64,000 nucleotides of DNA. Origin: Parvibaculum sp. Its GTDB lineage: Bacteria > Pseudomonadota > Alphaproteobacteria > Parvibaculales > Parvibaculaceae. Below, one piece after another: positions 26,859-34,228 of this stretch (its first letter is position 1; each line of letters begins with the position of its first letter). Below the pieces are notes generated by a model. That model was not told the origin of the DNA, searched no databases, and was given only the letters and a program-made list of their open reading frames with translations. The stretch lies in assembly GCF_030694575.1 (NCBI RefSeq), contig NZ_JAUYUS010000112.1, forward strand, positions 1 through 64,000, read 5' to 3'. Position numbers and translations under genes: made by a program.

Positions 26859-27914
26859 ATGACCAAGGTGCGCGTAAAGCCATCCGTTCAGTCCGCCGCC
26901 GAGGCGGCGATGCGCGCGGACAAGGCCGTCGTCATCGGCCTCAACGCGGCCATCGTCACCGTTTCCGACGACGAGCCGAAAATTCTCGTCGTACCGCATA
27001 ATGAAACGGACGGCGCGAGTGGCTGGGACGCGCTGCCCTTCGGTCCGTTCAATCCGCTGCGTCACCGTACCCTCGAAATCGGCCTGCGCTCATGGGTTCA
27101 GGAGCAGACGCAGATCGAGCTCGGCTATGTCGAACAGCTTTACACGTTCGGCGACCGGGGGCGGCATTCGCTGGAAGTGGAAGCGCCGGGAGAGCATGTC
27201 GTTTCGGTTGGCTATCTGGCGCTGACGCGCAGCCATGACGAGGCGCTGAAGGGCGCCGCATGGCGCGACTGGTATCAGCATTTCCCGTGGGAGGACTGGC
27301 GCGACGGCAAGCCTCAGATCATCGACCAGGTGATCGTGCCGCTGCTGCGCGAGTGGGCGGGACGGCAAAGCGAAGCCTCGCCGGAGGAACTTGCCCGCGG
27401 CAAGCGCCGCGACCGGATGCGCCTCTGCTTCGGCGTGGACGGCGTCGCATGGGACGATGAAAAGGCGCTGGAGCGCTACGAACTTCTCTACAGCGCGGGG
27501 CTGCTGCTGGAAGCGGCGCGCGACGGGCGGCCGAACGCCCAGAAACTTCTCAACGGACAGGCGCCGCAGCTCGGGCGGCCGATGCAGTTCGATCACCGGC
27601 GCATTCTCGCGACGGCCATGAGCCGCCTGCGCGCGAAGATCAAGTACAGGCCTGTCGCCTTCGAACTGATGCCGCCGGCTTTCACGCTTTATGAGTTGCA
27701 GAAGACCGTGGAGGCGCTGCTGGGTCTTCATGTCCACAAGCAGAATTTCCGGCGGCTGGTCGAGAATGCCGGCCTCGTGGAACGGACGGGACGCATGTCG
27801 ACGCGCACGGGCGGACGGCCCGCCGAGCAATTCCGCTTCCGCCGCGAAGTGCTGAACGAGCGCCCGGCGCCCGGCCTCAAGCTTGCGCCTTCGCGCAGCC
27901 GTGCCAACAGCTGA
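26859..27914 (+). CDS. nadQ: NadQ-type NAD biosynthesis repressor (Nudix-like + winged helix)
   Basis: The 351-residue protein has an N-terminal Nudix-like fold (KAVVIGLNAAIVTVSDDEPKI, WDALPFGPF, SYVQEQ-type helix) lacking a catalytic Nudix box, and a C-terminal winged helix (FTLYELQKTVEALLGLHVHKQNFRRLV, given in part). This plan matches the COG4111/NadQ group of alphaproteobacteria, which is related in layout to NrtR. Such regulators sense an NAD-related ligand and repress nad genes. Here nadA-nadB-nadC lie just downstream with a perfect palindromic operator. It starts after a GAGGGGC ribosome binding site. Confidence 0.82.
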   Translation: MTKVRVKPSVQSAAEAAMRADKAVVIGLNAAIVTVSDDEPKILVVPHNETDGASGWDALPFGPFNPLRHRTLEIGLRSWVQEQTQIELGYVEQLYTFGDRGRHSLEVEAPGEHVVSVGYLALTRSHDEALKGAAWRDWYQHFPWEDWRDGKPQIIDQVIVPLLREWAGRQSEASPEELARGKRRDRMRLCFGVDGVAWDDEKALERYELLYSAGLLLEAARDGRPNAQKLLNGQAPQLGRPMQFDHRRILATAMSRLRAKIKYRPVAFELMPPAFTLYELQKTVEALLGLHVHKQNFRRLVENAGLVERTGRMSTRTGGRPAEQFRFRREVLNERPAPGLKLAPSRSRANS

Positions 27915-27931
27915 TCATCGGGAGACGGAGC

Positions 27932-28306
27932 ATGAACGGCATTTCCATCAAGGCAATTCTTGTCAGCTCGATCTTCGGTTTCGTGCTGATGCTCGTTCTC
28001 ATCATGATCCTGGGCGCGCTCTATCCAGTGCTGTTCAACGGCGGCACTGCGGCAGATTTCGAGCAGTCCTGGTTCTCGATGCTGGCGCTGGCAGCGCCCG
28101 TGGCGGCGGGCTATCTCGCGGCGCGACAAGCCCAAACGCGGCCCGTGCTGCATGGCGCCTTGTCGCCCGTCCTCAATGTGCTCTGGGGATTGATCGCCAT
28201 GACATTTCTGGTGCCGCCAACGGCTTTCACGGTAGCCGTGCTGGTGGCCAATGTCCTGCTCGGCGCGCTGGGCGGCTACCTATATCCAAGCGTCAGAAAA
28301 CATTGA
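27932..28306 (+). CDS. Small inner-membrane protein
   Basis: This 124-residue protein has four hydrophobic segments (about 8-32, 48-64, 72-94 and 97-117). There is no recognisable motif beyond the helices; Gly and Ala are frequent in the last two. It starts 17 bases after nadQ, with GGGAGACGGAG upstream, so it is probably in the same transcript. Whether it relates to NAD metabolism (for example precursor transport) cannot be told. Confidence 0.65.
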   Translation: MNGISIKAILVSSIFGFVLMLVLIMILGALYPVLFNGGTAADFEQSWFSMLALAAPVAAGYLAARQAQTRPVLHGALSPVLNVLWGLIAMTFLVPPTAFTVAVLVANVLLGALGGYLYPSVRKH

Positions 28307-28363
28307 TCTTTTCAGGCTGCCCTATTTTGAACGGCGCGCATCGCGCAAGCGGGATATTCCTTG

Positions 28364-28393
28364 TTGACGCTTGATAATACTCAAGCGTAGCAT
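28364..28393 (+). promoter_or_regulatory. Candidate nadA promoter with 22 bp inverted repeat
   Basis: TTGACG (28364-28369) and TAGCAT (28388-28393, 18-base spacer) form a candidate promoter. Between them is the perfect inverted repeat ACGCTTGA-TAATAC-TCAAGCGT (28367-28388), which would hide both elements from RNA polymerase when bound. Confidence 0.55.
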
Positions 28394-28444
28394 ATCTATC
28401 GTTAGAGCCCGGCCCTCTCGGAGTGCCGGTGTTTTTGATCCCTT

Positions 28445-28469
28445 ATATATACTCACAGTGAGTATATAT
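28445..28469 (+). promoter_or_regulatory. Perfect 25 bp palindrome, probable NadQ operator
   Basis: Arms ATATATACTCAC and GTGAGTATATAT flank a single central A. The site ends 23 bases before the nadA ATG. With a NadQ-type regulator encoded 530 bases upstream, it is the best candidate operator of the nadABC operon. Confidence 0.8.
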
Positions 28470-28492
28470 GGGCAGCGAACAGGGAGGTCATC

Positions 28493-29572
28493 ATGGCCCT
28501 CGCAGGTAGCATGCAGCAGCAAAAGACGGGCAGCGTAACGCCCGCAGGAGCGCGCAAGTTCAAGCCGCTGGAGATGCCCGAGCTTGAATACACGCCCGGC
28601 CTCGCGAAGGAGATGGCGCCTCTCTACGAGAAGGTGAAGAACGTCATTCCGTCGGTCGAGTGGCCCTTCTTTGCGCCCTATATCCACGCCATCAACCGGC
28701 TGAAGAAAGAGCGCGACGCCGTTGTGCTCGCGCATAACTACCAGACGCCGGAAATCTTCCATTGCGTCGCCGACATCGCGGGCGACAGCCTGCAGCTTGC
28801 CAAGGAAGCGGCGAAGGTCGATGCCGACGTGATCGTGCAGTGCGGCGTCCACTTCATGGCCGAGACGTCGAAGCTGCTCAACCCGCACAAGACCGTGCTC
28901 ATCCCCGATGTTAAGGCGGGCTGCTCGCTCGCCGACTCGATCACGGGCGCCGATGTGCGCCTGCTGCGCGAGACTTATCCGGGCGTACCGATCGTTACCT
29001 ATGTGAACACGTCCGCCGAAGTGAAGGCGGAGAGCGACATCTGCTGCACCTCTTCCAACGCATTGAAGATCGTGGAGAGCTTCGGCGTCGACCGCGTGCT
29101 CTGCATTCCGGACGAGTTCCTGGCGAAGAACATCGCCAAGCAGACGGATGTGAAAATCCTTACCTGGAAGGGCCATTGCGAAGTGCATGAGCGCTTCACG
29201 GCCGAGGAACTGCGCCAGTATCGCCGCGACGACCCGAACATCGTCATCATCGCGCATCCCGAATGCCCGCCGGAAGTCGTGGCGGAAGCCGATTTCTCCG
29301 GCTCCACGTCCGGCATGATCAACTGGGTGAAGGAACATCAGCCGAAGCGCGTCGTCATGGTGACCGAGTGCTCCATGAGCGACAACGTCGCGGTGGAAAA
29401 TCCGAACGTCGAGTTCGTGCGTCCCTGCAACCTCTGCCCGCATATGAAGCGTATCTCGCTGAAGAACATTCTCGAGAGCCTCGTCTATATGCGCGAGGAA
29501 GTGACCGTCGATCCTGCCGTCGCCGTTCGTGCACGGCAGGCCGTCGAGCGGATGATCAATCTCGGCAACTGA
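28493..29572 (+). CDS. nadA: Quinolinate synthase A
   Basis: The 359-residue protein contains the NadA hallmarks [23 protein letters not shown] (given in part: AHNYQTPEI), [25 protein letters not shown] and [12 protein letters not shown]. The conserved cysteines bind the [4Fe-4S] cluster. It condenses iminoaspartate from NadB with dihydroxyacetone phosphate to quinolinate. AGGGAGG lies five bases before the ATG. The operator-bearing leader and order nadA-nadB-nadC indicate one regulated operon. Confidence 0.96.
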   Translation: MALAGSMQQQKTGSVTPAGARKFKPLEMPELEYTPGLAKEMAPLYEKVKNVIPSVEWPFFAPYIHAINRLKKERDAVVLAHNYQTPEIFHCVADIAGDSLQLAKEAAKVDADVIVQCGVHFMAETSKLLNPHKTVLIPDVKAGCSLADSITGADVRLLRETYPGVPIVTYVNTSAEVKAESDICCTSSNALKIVESFGVDRVLCIPDEFLAKNIAKQTDVKILTWKGHCEVHERFTAEELRQYRRDDPNIVIIAHPECPPEVVAEADFSGSTSGMINWVKEHQPKRVVMVTECSMSDNVAVENPNVEFVRPCNLCPHMKRISLKNILESLVYMREEVTVDPAVAVRARQAVERMINLGN

Positions 29573-29594
29573 CAAGGTCTCGGGAGACGCCATC

Positions 29595-31208
29595 ATGGCT
29601 CAGGGCAACATCGTCGATGCCGGCGACGTTCTGATCGTCGGCGCGGGGCTTGCGGGCCTCTTCACGGCGCTGAAACTCAGCCCGCGTCCCGTCACCGTGC
29701 TCGCGGGCGCGCCCATCGGCGACGGCGCGTCGAGCGCCTGGGCGCAGGGCGGTATCGCAGCGGCCATCGAAGCGGGCGACACGGCCGAATCCCACGCCGC
29801 CGACACGATCGCGGCGGGCGCGGGCACGGTGGACGAGGAAGCCGCGCTTTCGATCGCACGCGAAGCGGCCTTCCGCATCGAGGATCTGCTGAAGCTCGGC
29901 GTCCCCTTCGACCGCGACATCGAGGGCAAGCTCTCGGCGGGCCGCGAGGCCGCGCACAGCCACCGCCGTATCGTCCGCGTGAAGGGCGATCAGGCCGGCA
30001 AGGCCATCATGCAGGCGCTTGTCGCCGCCGTGCGCGCCACGCCTTCCATCCGCGTGATGGAGGGACTCTCGGCCTATGAACTTGCCATCGAGAACGGACG
30101 CGCTGTCGGAATTTTCGCCCGGCCGGCCCATGCCGCCACCGCGCCTCAGCCGCTGCTCATCAAGGCGCGCGCCGTCGTGTTGGCGAGCGGCGGTGTCGGC
30201 CAGCTTTTCGCGGTCACCACCAATCCGCTTCAGGCACGCGGCGAAGGCGTCGCCATGGCGGCGCGCGCGGGCGCGCTGATCGCGGATCCGGAATTCGTGC
30301 AGTTCCATCCGACCGCCATCGCCTCTCCGCGCGACCCGGCGCCGCTCGTCACCGAGGCGCTGCGGGGCGAAGGTGCGGTCCTGATCGACAATATAGGCCG
30401 GCGCTTCATGCCGGCCATTCACGCCGACGCAGAACTCGCGCCGCGCGATATCGTGGCGCGCGCGATCTTCCGCGAGATCGAGGCGGGGCGTGGTGCCTTT
30501 CTCGACGCACGGGCAGCGCTCGGCGAGCGCTTCGCCACCGCCTTCCCGACCGTTTACGAGACCTGCATGTCGCTCGGCATCGACCCGGCGCGTCAACCGA
30601 TCCCGGTCGCGCCCGCCGCGCACTACCACATGGGCGGCATTCATGTGGATGCGCGCGGCCGGAGCAGCATCGAGGGGCTCTGGGCCTGCGGCGAAGTCGC
30701 CTCGACCGGCATGCACGGCGCGAACCGTCTTGCCAGCAATTCGCTTCTCGAGGCCATCGTCTTCGGCGCGCGCATCGCCGCCGATATCGACGGCTCCGTA
30801 CCCGGTGCCCGCGCGGGCGCCCATGTGGCGCCGCCGGTGCTCGGTTCCGCCTCCACCCCCGAGGCGCCGATGCTGGCGCAGCTTCGCCAGATCATGACGG
30901 CGCATGTCGGCGTGGAGCGCAATGCGCCGGGGCTCGCCTTCGCGCTCGGCGAAATCGCGCGGCTCGAACGCGCGGCGGGGCCTGCGAGCCTCTTCGGCAA
31001 TATCGCGACGACCGCGAAACTCATCACGGCTGCAGCCTATGCACGCGAGGAAAGCCGCGGCGGCCACTATCGAAGCGATTTCGCCACCGCGCGCGCGCCC
31101 TGGCGGCATCGCACCTTCATCACGTTGAAAGAGGCTGCGCGGATCGCCGAAGCCGCCATCGCCGAAGCCCCGGCCGCGACCGCCGCCGACGCGCAGGCCT
31201 GTCTATGA
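29595..31208 (+). CDS. nadB: L-aspartate oxidase
   Basis: The 537-residue FAD enzyme begins with the dinucleotide motif [17 protein letters not shown]. It has [12 protein letters not shown], the active-site regions HSHRRIVR and QFHPTAI, and [16 protein letters not shown] in the capping domain region, as in the succinate dehydrogenase/fumarate reductase superfamily. It oxidises aspartate to iminoaspartate for NadA. It lies 22 bases after nadA and overlaps nadC by four bases. Confidence 0.95.
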   Translation: MAQGNIVDAGDVLIVGAGLAGLFTALKLSPRPVTVLAGAPIGDGASSAWAQGGIAAAIEAGDTAESHAADTIAAGAGTVDEEAALSIAREAAFRIEDLLKLGVPFDRDIEGKLSAGREAAHSHRRIVRVKGDQAGKAIMQALVAAVRATPSIRVMEGLSAYELAIENGRAVGIFARPAHAATAPQPLLIKARAVVLASGGVGQLFAVTTNPLQARGEGVAMAARAGALIADPEFVQFHPTAIASPRDPAPLVTEALRGEGAVLIDNIGRRFMPAIHADAELAPRDIVARAIFREIEAGRGAFLDARAALGERFATAFPTVYETCMSLGIDPARQPIPVAPAAHYHMGGIHVDARGRSSIEGLWACGEVASTGMHGANRLASNSLLEAIVFGARIAADIDGSVPGARAGAHVAPPVLGSASTPEAPMLAQLRQIMTAHVGVERNAPGLAFALGEIARLERAAGPASLFGNIATTAKLITAAAYAREESRGGHYRSDFATARAPWRHRTFITLKEAARIAEAAIAEAPAATAADAQACL

Positions 31209-32074
31209 CGCTTCACCTGACGCCGCTGCCCGCACTGATGATCGAGCCTGCCGTGCGCGCGGCGCTGGCGGAGGATCTCGGCCGCGCAGGCGACATCACC
31301 ACGCAGGCGACCGTGCCGGCGGAGGCGAAGGCGCGCGTGCTCATCAATGCGCGCCAGCCCGGCCGCGTGGCGGGGCTCGATTGCGCGCGCATGGCTTTCC
31401 GGCTTGTCGAGCCGCTGCTGAAGGTCGCGGTGGTGAAAGGCGACGGCTCGGATGTGGAGCCCGGCGACACCATCGCCGCCATCGAGGGGCCGGCGCGCGG
31501 CATTCTCACGGGCGAGCGCGTGGCTTTGAATTTCCTCGGCCACATGTCCGGTATCGCGACCTCGACGCGCGAGATCGCCCGCGCCATCGAAGGCACGAAA
31601 GCTCATGTCTGCTGCACGCGGAAGACGACACCGGGCCTGCGCGTGTTCGAGAAATACGCGGTGCGCGCCGGCGGCGGCATGAACCATCGCTTCGGCCTCG
31701 ACGATGCCGTGCTCATCAAGGACAACCACATCGCCATGTCCGGCGGCATCGCCGCCGCGATAGCGCGCGCGAAAGCGGCGAGCGGCCACATGGTCAAGAT
31801 CGAGGTCGAGGTCGACACGCTCGACCAGCTCGACCAGGCGCTTGCCGCGGGCGTCGACGCGGTACTGCTCGACAACATGACGCCGGAAATGCTTGCCGAG
31901 GCCGTGCGCCGCATCGGCGGCCGCGCCATCGCCGAAGCGTCGGGCCGCATCACGGCAGCAACGGCGCCCGCCATCGCCGCCAGCGGCGTCGATCTCATTT
32001 CCTGCGGCTGGATCACCCATTCCGCGCCCTGCCTCGATATCGGCCTCGACTTCGATAGTCTGACGGCCTCCTGA
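31205..32074 (+). CDS. nadC: Nicotinate-nucleotide pyrophosphorylase (carboxylating)
   Basis: The 289-residue enzyme shows the type II phosphoribosyltransferase motifs [37 protein letters not shown] and [12 protein letters not shown]. It converts quinolinate and PRPP to nicotinate mononucleotide, CO2 and PPi. Its ATG overlaps the nadB stop (ATGA). The last codons (DSLTAS-stop) are part of a 23-base segment repeated 33 bases downstream. Confidence 0.95.
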   Translation: MTLHLTPLPALMIEPAVRAALAEDLGRAGDITTQATVPAEAKARVLINARQPGRVAGLDCARMAFRLVEPLLKVAVVKGDGSDVEPGDTIAAIEGPARGILTGERVALNFLGHMSGIATSTREIARAIEGTKAHVCCTRKTTPGLRVFEKYAVRAGGGMNHRFGLDDAVLIKDNHIAMSGGIAAAIARAKAASGHMVKIEVEVDTLDQLDQALAAGVDAVLLDNMTPEMLAEAVRRIGGRAIAEASGRITAATAPAIAASGVDLISCGWITHSAPCLDIGLDFDSLTAS

Positions 32075-32109
32075 CGGATGCCTTGGGATAGCCTGACGGC
32101 CTCCTGACG
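32054..32109 (+). repeat. 33-bp-period duplication at the nadC stop
   Basis: A 23-base segment at 32054-32076 recurs at 32087-32109 with one mismatch. Each copy reads DSLTAS-stop in the nadC frame, because the period is 33 bases (11 codons). Confidence 0.85.
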
Positions 32110-32190
32110 CGTCAGTTCCCATTGGCTTTGCCGTCTCATCTTTCGCTAGACTGCGGTCCATCGAAACCACAGAAGCGGCGGGAGGCTCTC

Positions 32191-33009
32191 ATGGGACAGG
32201 CGAACGGGCGGCAGAGCATTTTCATCACAGGCGCGGCCTCGGGCATGGGGCTCGAGACGGCGCGGCTTTTTCATGCGAAGGGCTGGTTCGTCGGTTGTTT
32301 CGACGTCAACGGCGTCGGCCTTGCGGCGCTTGAAAAGGAACTCGGCCCCGACAATTGCTTCGTGCGCAAACTCGATGTTACCGACAAGGCAGCCTATGAC
32401 GCCGTCGTCGCCGAATTCGGCGAGGCGACGGGCGGCAAGCTCGACCTCCTCTTCAACAATGCGGGCATCGGCAAGGGCGGGCTCTTCGAACAGATGCCGT
32501 TCGAGGACATCATGGCCGTGGTGAATGTGAATTTCGTCGGCGTGCTGAACGGGATTTATGCGGCGCTGCCGCTTCTGAAGGCGACGGAGAATTCGCTCTG
32601 CTTCACCACGTCCTCATCCTCCGCCACCTACGGCATGCCGGGCATCGCCGTCTATTCGGCAACGAAGCATGCGGTGAAGGGGCTGACCGAAGCGCTCTCC
32701 ATCGAATTCCGCCTGATCGGCGTGCGCGCGGCGGATGTGTTGCCGGGTCTTATCGACACGCCGATCCTGCCGGAAGGCACGGCCGCGAACGCACCCAAGG
32801 AAGGCATGTTCCGCGCGATCCCGCCGGTCGAGGTTGCGAAGGTCGTGTGGGAGGCTTACGGCTCGGACAAGTTGCACTGGTTCGTGCCGCCGGAGCTTGT
32901 GGAACTCGACAAGGCGGCGGGCAACGCGCCGGAGCTGGTGCGCGAGCAGATCGCGACGACGGGGCCCATCGCCGCGCTGTTCAAGGAAATGGAAGCCGCA
33001 AAGGGCTGA
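32191..33009 (+). CDS. Short-chain dehydrogenase/reductase
   Basis: The 272-residue protein has the NAD(P)-binding motif ITGAASGMGLETARLF (TGxxxGxG), NNAGIGKGG, and catalytic YSATKHAVKG (YxxxK) preceded by a Ser-rich strand. GGAGG five bases before the ATG fixes the start. The Asp at the end of strand 2 (CFDVNG) favours NAD over NADP. The substrate is unknown; it is a classical SDR. It converges with the SleB gene. Confidence 0.9.
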   Translation: MGQANGRQSIFITGAASGMGLETARLFHAKGWFVGCFDVNGVGLAALEKELGPDNCFVRKLDVTDKAAYDAVVAEFGEATGGKLDLLFNNAGIGKGGLFEQMPFEDIMAVVNVNFVGVLNGIYAALPLLKATENSLCFTTSSSSATYGMPGIAVYSATKHAVKGLTEALSIEFRLIGVRAADVLPGLIDTPILPEGTAANAPKEGMFRAIPPVEVAKVVWEAYGSDKLHWFVPPELVELDKAAGNAPELVREQIATTGPIAALFKEMEAAKG

Positions 33010-33026
33010 GCGCTTCGCCGGGCCGT

Positions 33027-33052
33027 ACCGAAGGTCAGGACTTACCTTCGGT
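33027..33052. terminator. Hairpin between convergent SDR and SleB genes
   Basis: ACCGAAGGT and ACCTTCGGT form a perfect 9 bp stem with an 8-base loop, spanning the SleB stop codon and 17 bases after the SDR stop. There is no T tract. Confidence 0.4.
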
Positions 33053-33772
33053 GCGTGCCGGGCGATAGAAGATGTGACGGCCGATCTTCTTGACCTCCAC
33101 CATGCTCGACGCCCAGTAAGGCTGCACATAGTCGGCGTGGTAGAACATGGCCGGGGCAAGCGTCGTGTCGATATCCCGGCCCATCGTCACATATTGCGCC
33201 GTGCGGCGCGCCTTCGCCCAGGCACGGCGTTCATTCGGCAGTTTGTTCAGCTTGCCGTCGCAGGTGAACGAGAACTGGCAGCCGGTCTTGCGGCTCGCGC
33301 CCTGATAGACGACGCCGCAAATGCTGTCCGGGTAGTTCGCCGAGCCGACGCGGTTGAGGATCACGCGCGCAACCGCGAGCTGGCCCTCGGTCGACTCGCC
33401 CCGCGCCTCGAAATAGATGCCGGCGGCGAGGCAGCGGCGTTCCTCTTCCAGCATGCGTGCCTTCAGTTGCACCAGAGGCGTGTCCACGTCCATCGGCACG
33501 CCGGGCGAGGGAAGAATGATGCTGGCGTTCTGCACATGGGCATCGAACATCTGACCGTCGCCCGCGAAGGCGCCCGCCAGATCGCGGCCGTGAGACGGCG
33601 CATAGGCGATCATGGGTGCTGCATTGCGGAGGGGTTCGACCTGCGGCGTCGGCGTCGCCATGGCGCTGAGAACGGTGCCTGAGACCACACCGAGGCACAC
33701 GAGAGCCGCAGCCGTCTGGGCAGCACCGCCGACAATGTGGCCCAGGTCGAGCCATTGAAACAATTTACGCAT
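33035..33772 (-). CDS. SleB-type cell wall hydrolase
   Basis: The 245-residue protein has an N-terminal hydrophobic helix (about 15-38), a linker, and a C-terminal Hydrolase_2 domain with AAGIYFEARGESTEGQLAVA (catalytic Glu), VILNRVGSANYPDSICGVVY and CQFSFTCDGK. SleB domains are lytic transglycosylases acting on peptidoglycan; in alphaproteobacteria they are not sporulation proteins. It probably acts from the inner membrane in the periplasm during wall growth. The cysteines (CGVVY, GCQF, FTCDG) could form disulfides. Confidence 0.88.
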   Translation of the reverse strand: MRKLFQWLDLGHIVGGAAQTAAALVCLGVVSGTVLSAMATPTPQVEPLRNAAPMIAYAPSHGRDLAGAFAGDGQMFDAHVQNASIILPSPGVPMDVDTPLVQLKARMLEEERRCLAAGIYFEARGESTEGQLAVARVILNRVGSANYPDSICGVVYQGASRKTGCQFSFTCDGKLNKLPNERRAWAKARRTAQYVTMGRDIDTTLAPAMFYHADYVQPYWASSMVEVKKIGRHIFYRPARTEGKS

Positions 33773-33960
33773 CGTTCTCTAAACCGTCTGCTTTGTTGTT
33801 CTTGCAGTCCCCTAGGCGTCCCCTTTAGGGAAATCGCCCGGCTCCTTTGGGGGAGCCTTTTCGAGGCCTGTCGGACAGCACCGCTATAAACGTGCCAGAG
33901 CCCGATGCCGCATCGACACCTGGGCAATCACTACCCGTTAATCAGTGAAACGGAGGTAGC

Positions 33961-34029
33961 ATGTGGATTCCGGCGCAACAATGTCCGAATTGCGGCAGTA
34001 TTAGCGCGGAATGCTATGTCGTTGAGTAA
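33961..34029 (+). CDS. Candidate 22-residue zinc-ribbon-like small protein
   Basis: ATG at 33961 is preceded by CGGAGG four to nine bases upstream, a strong ribosome binding site. The encoded peptide MWIPAQQCPNCGSISAECYV (then VE) has CPNCG plus a third Cys, as at the knuckle of zinc ribbons. It sits in an otherwise non-coding AT-rich gap. It is too short for family assignment and could be a chance ORF; the placed ribosome site is the main support. Confidence 0.35.
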   Translation: MWIPAQQCPNCGSISAECYVVE

Positions 34030-34136
34030 CAAGGGCTTTTACGGTGCGACAAAATGTAATGCAGTGTGATTATGGGTTATGTGCACGTGGTTAAATCGTG
34101 CCCCACGTCGCATTTCACACGACTCAAAGCGTTAAT

Positions 34137-34153
34137 GAAATTGACTCAATTTC
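34137..34153. repeat. 17 bp perfect palindrome
   Basis: GAAATTGA-C-TCAATTTC is perfectly symmetric and lies in the AT-rich gap downstream of ppdK. It may be a regulator site or a structural element; no gene starts close by on the + strand. Confidence 0.5.
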
Positions 34154-34228
34154 GTCATATATATTAATGCTCCGTACACGTTTTATCCCGATACGGGACA
34201 ATCCGCATACGGAAAATAGCGTCGAGGC

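Larger units (their letters stand above)
33773..34228. other. AT-rich 456-base gap with a small ORF and palindromes
   Basis: This is the longest gap in the window. It holds a short hairpin GGCTCC...GGAGCC followed by TTTT (33840-33861, + sense), a 22-codon ORF (33961-34029), a 17 bp perfect palindrome (34137-34153), and an AT-rich tract TCATATATATTAATG. The sleB promoter must also lie here on the - strand. No tRNA or known RNA gene was recognised. Confidence 0.7.

Noticed and set aside
34043-34075. Possible dif site (GGTGCGACAAAATGTAATG resembles the start of the E. coli dif sequence)
   Set aside because: Only the first bases match and one base is inserted; the central region and right arm do not fit, so it is not called.
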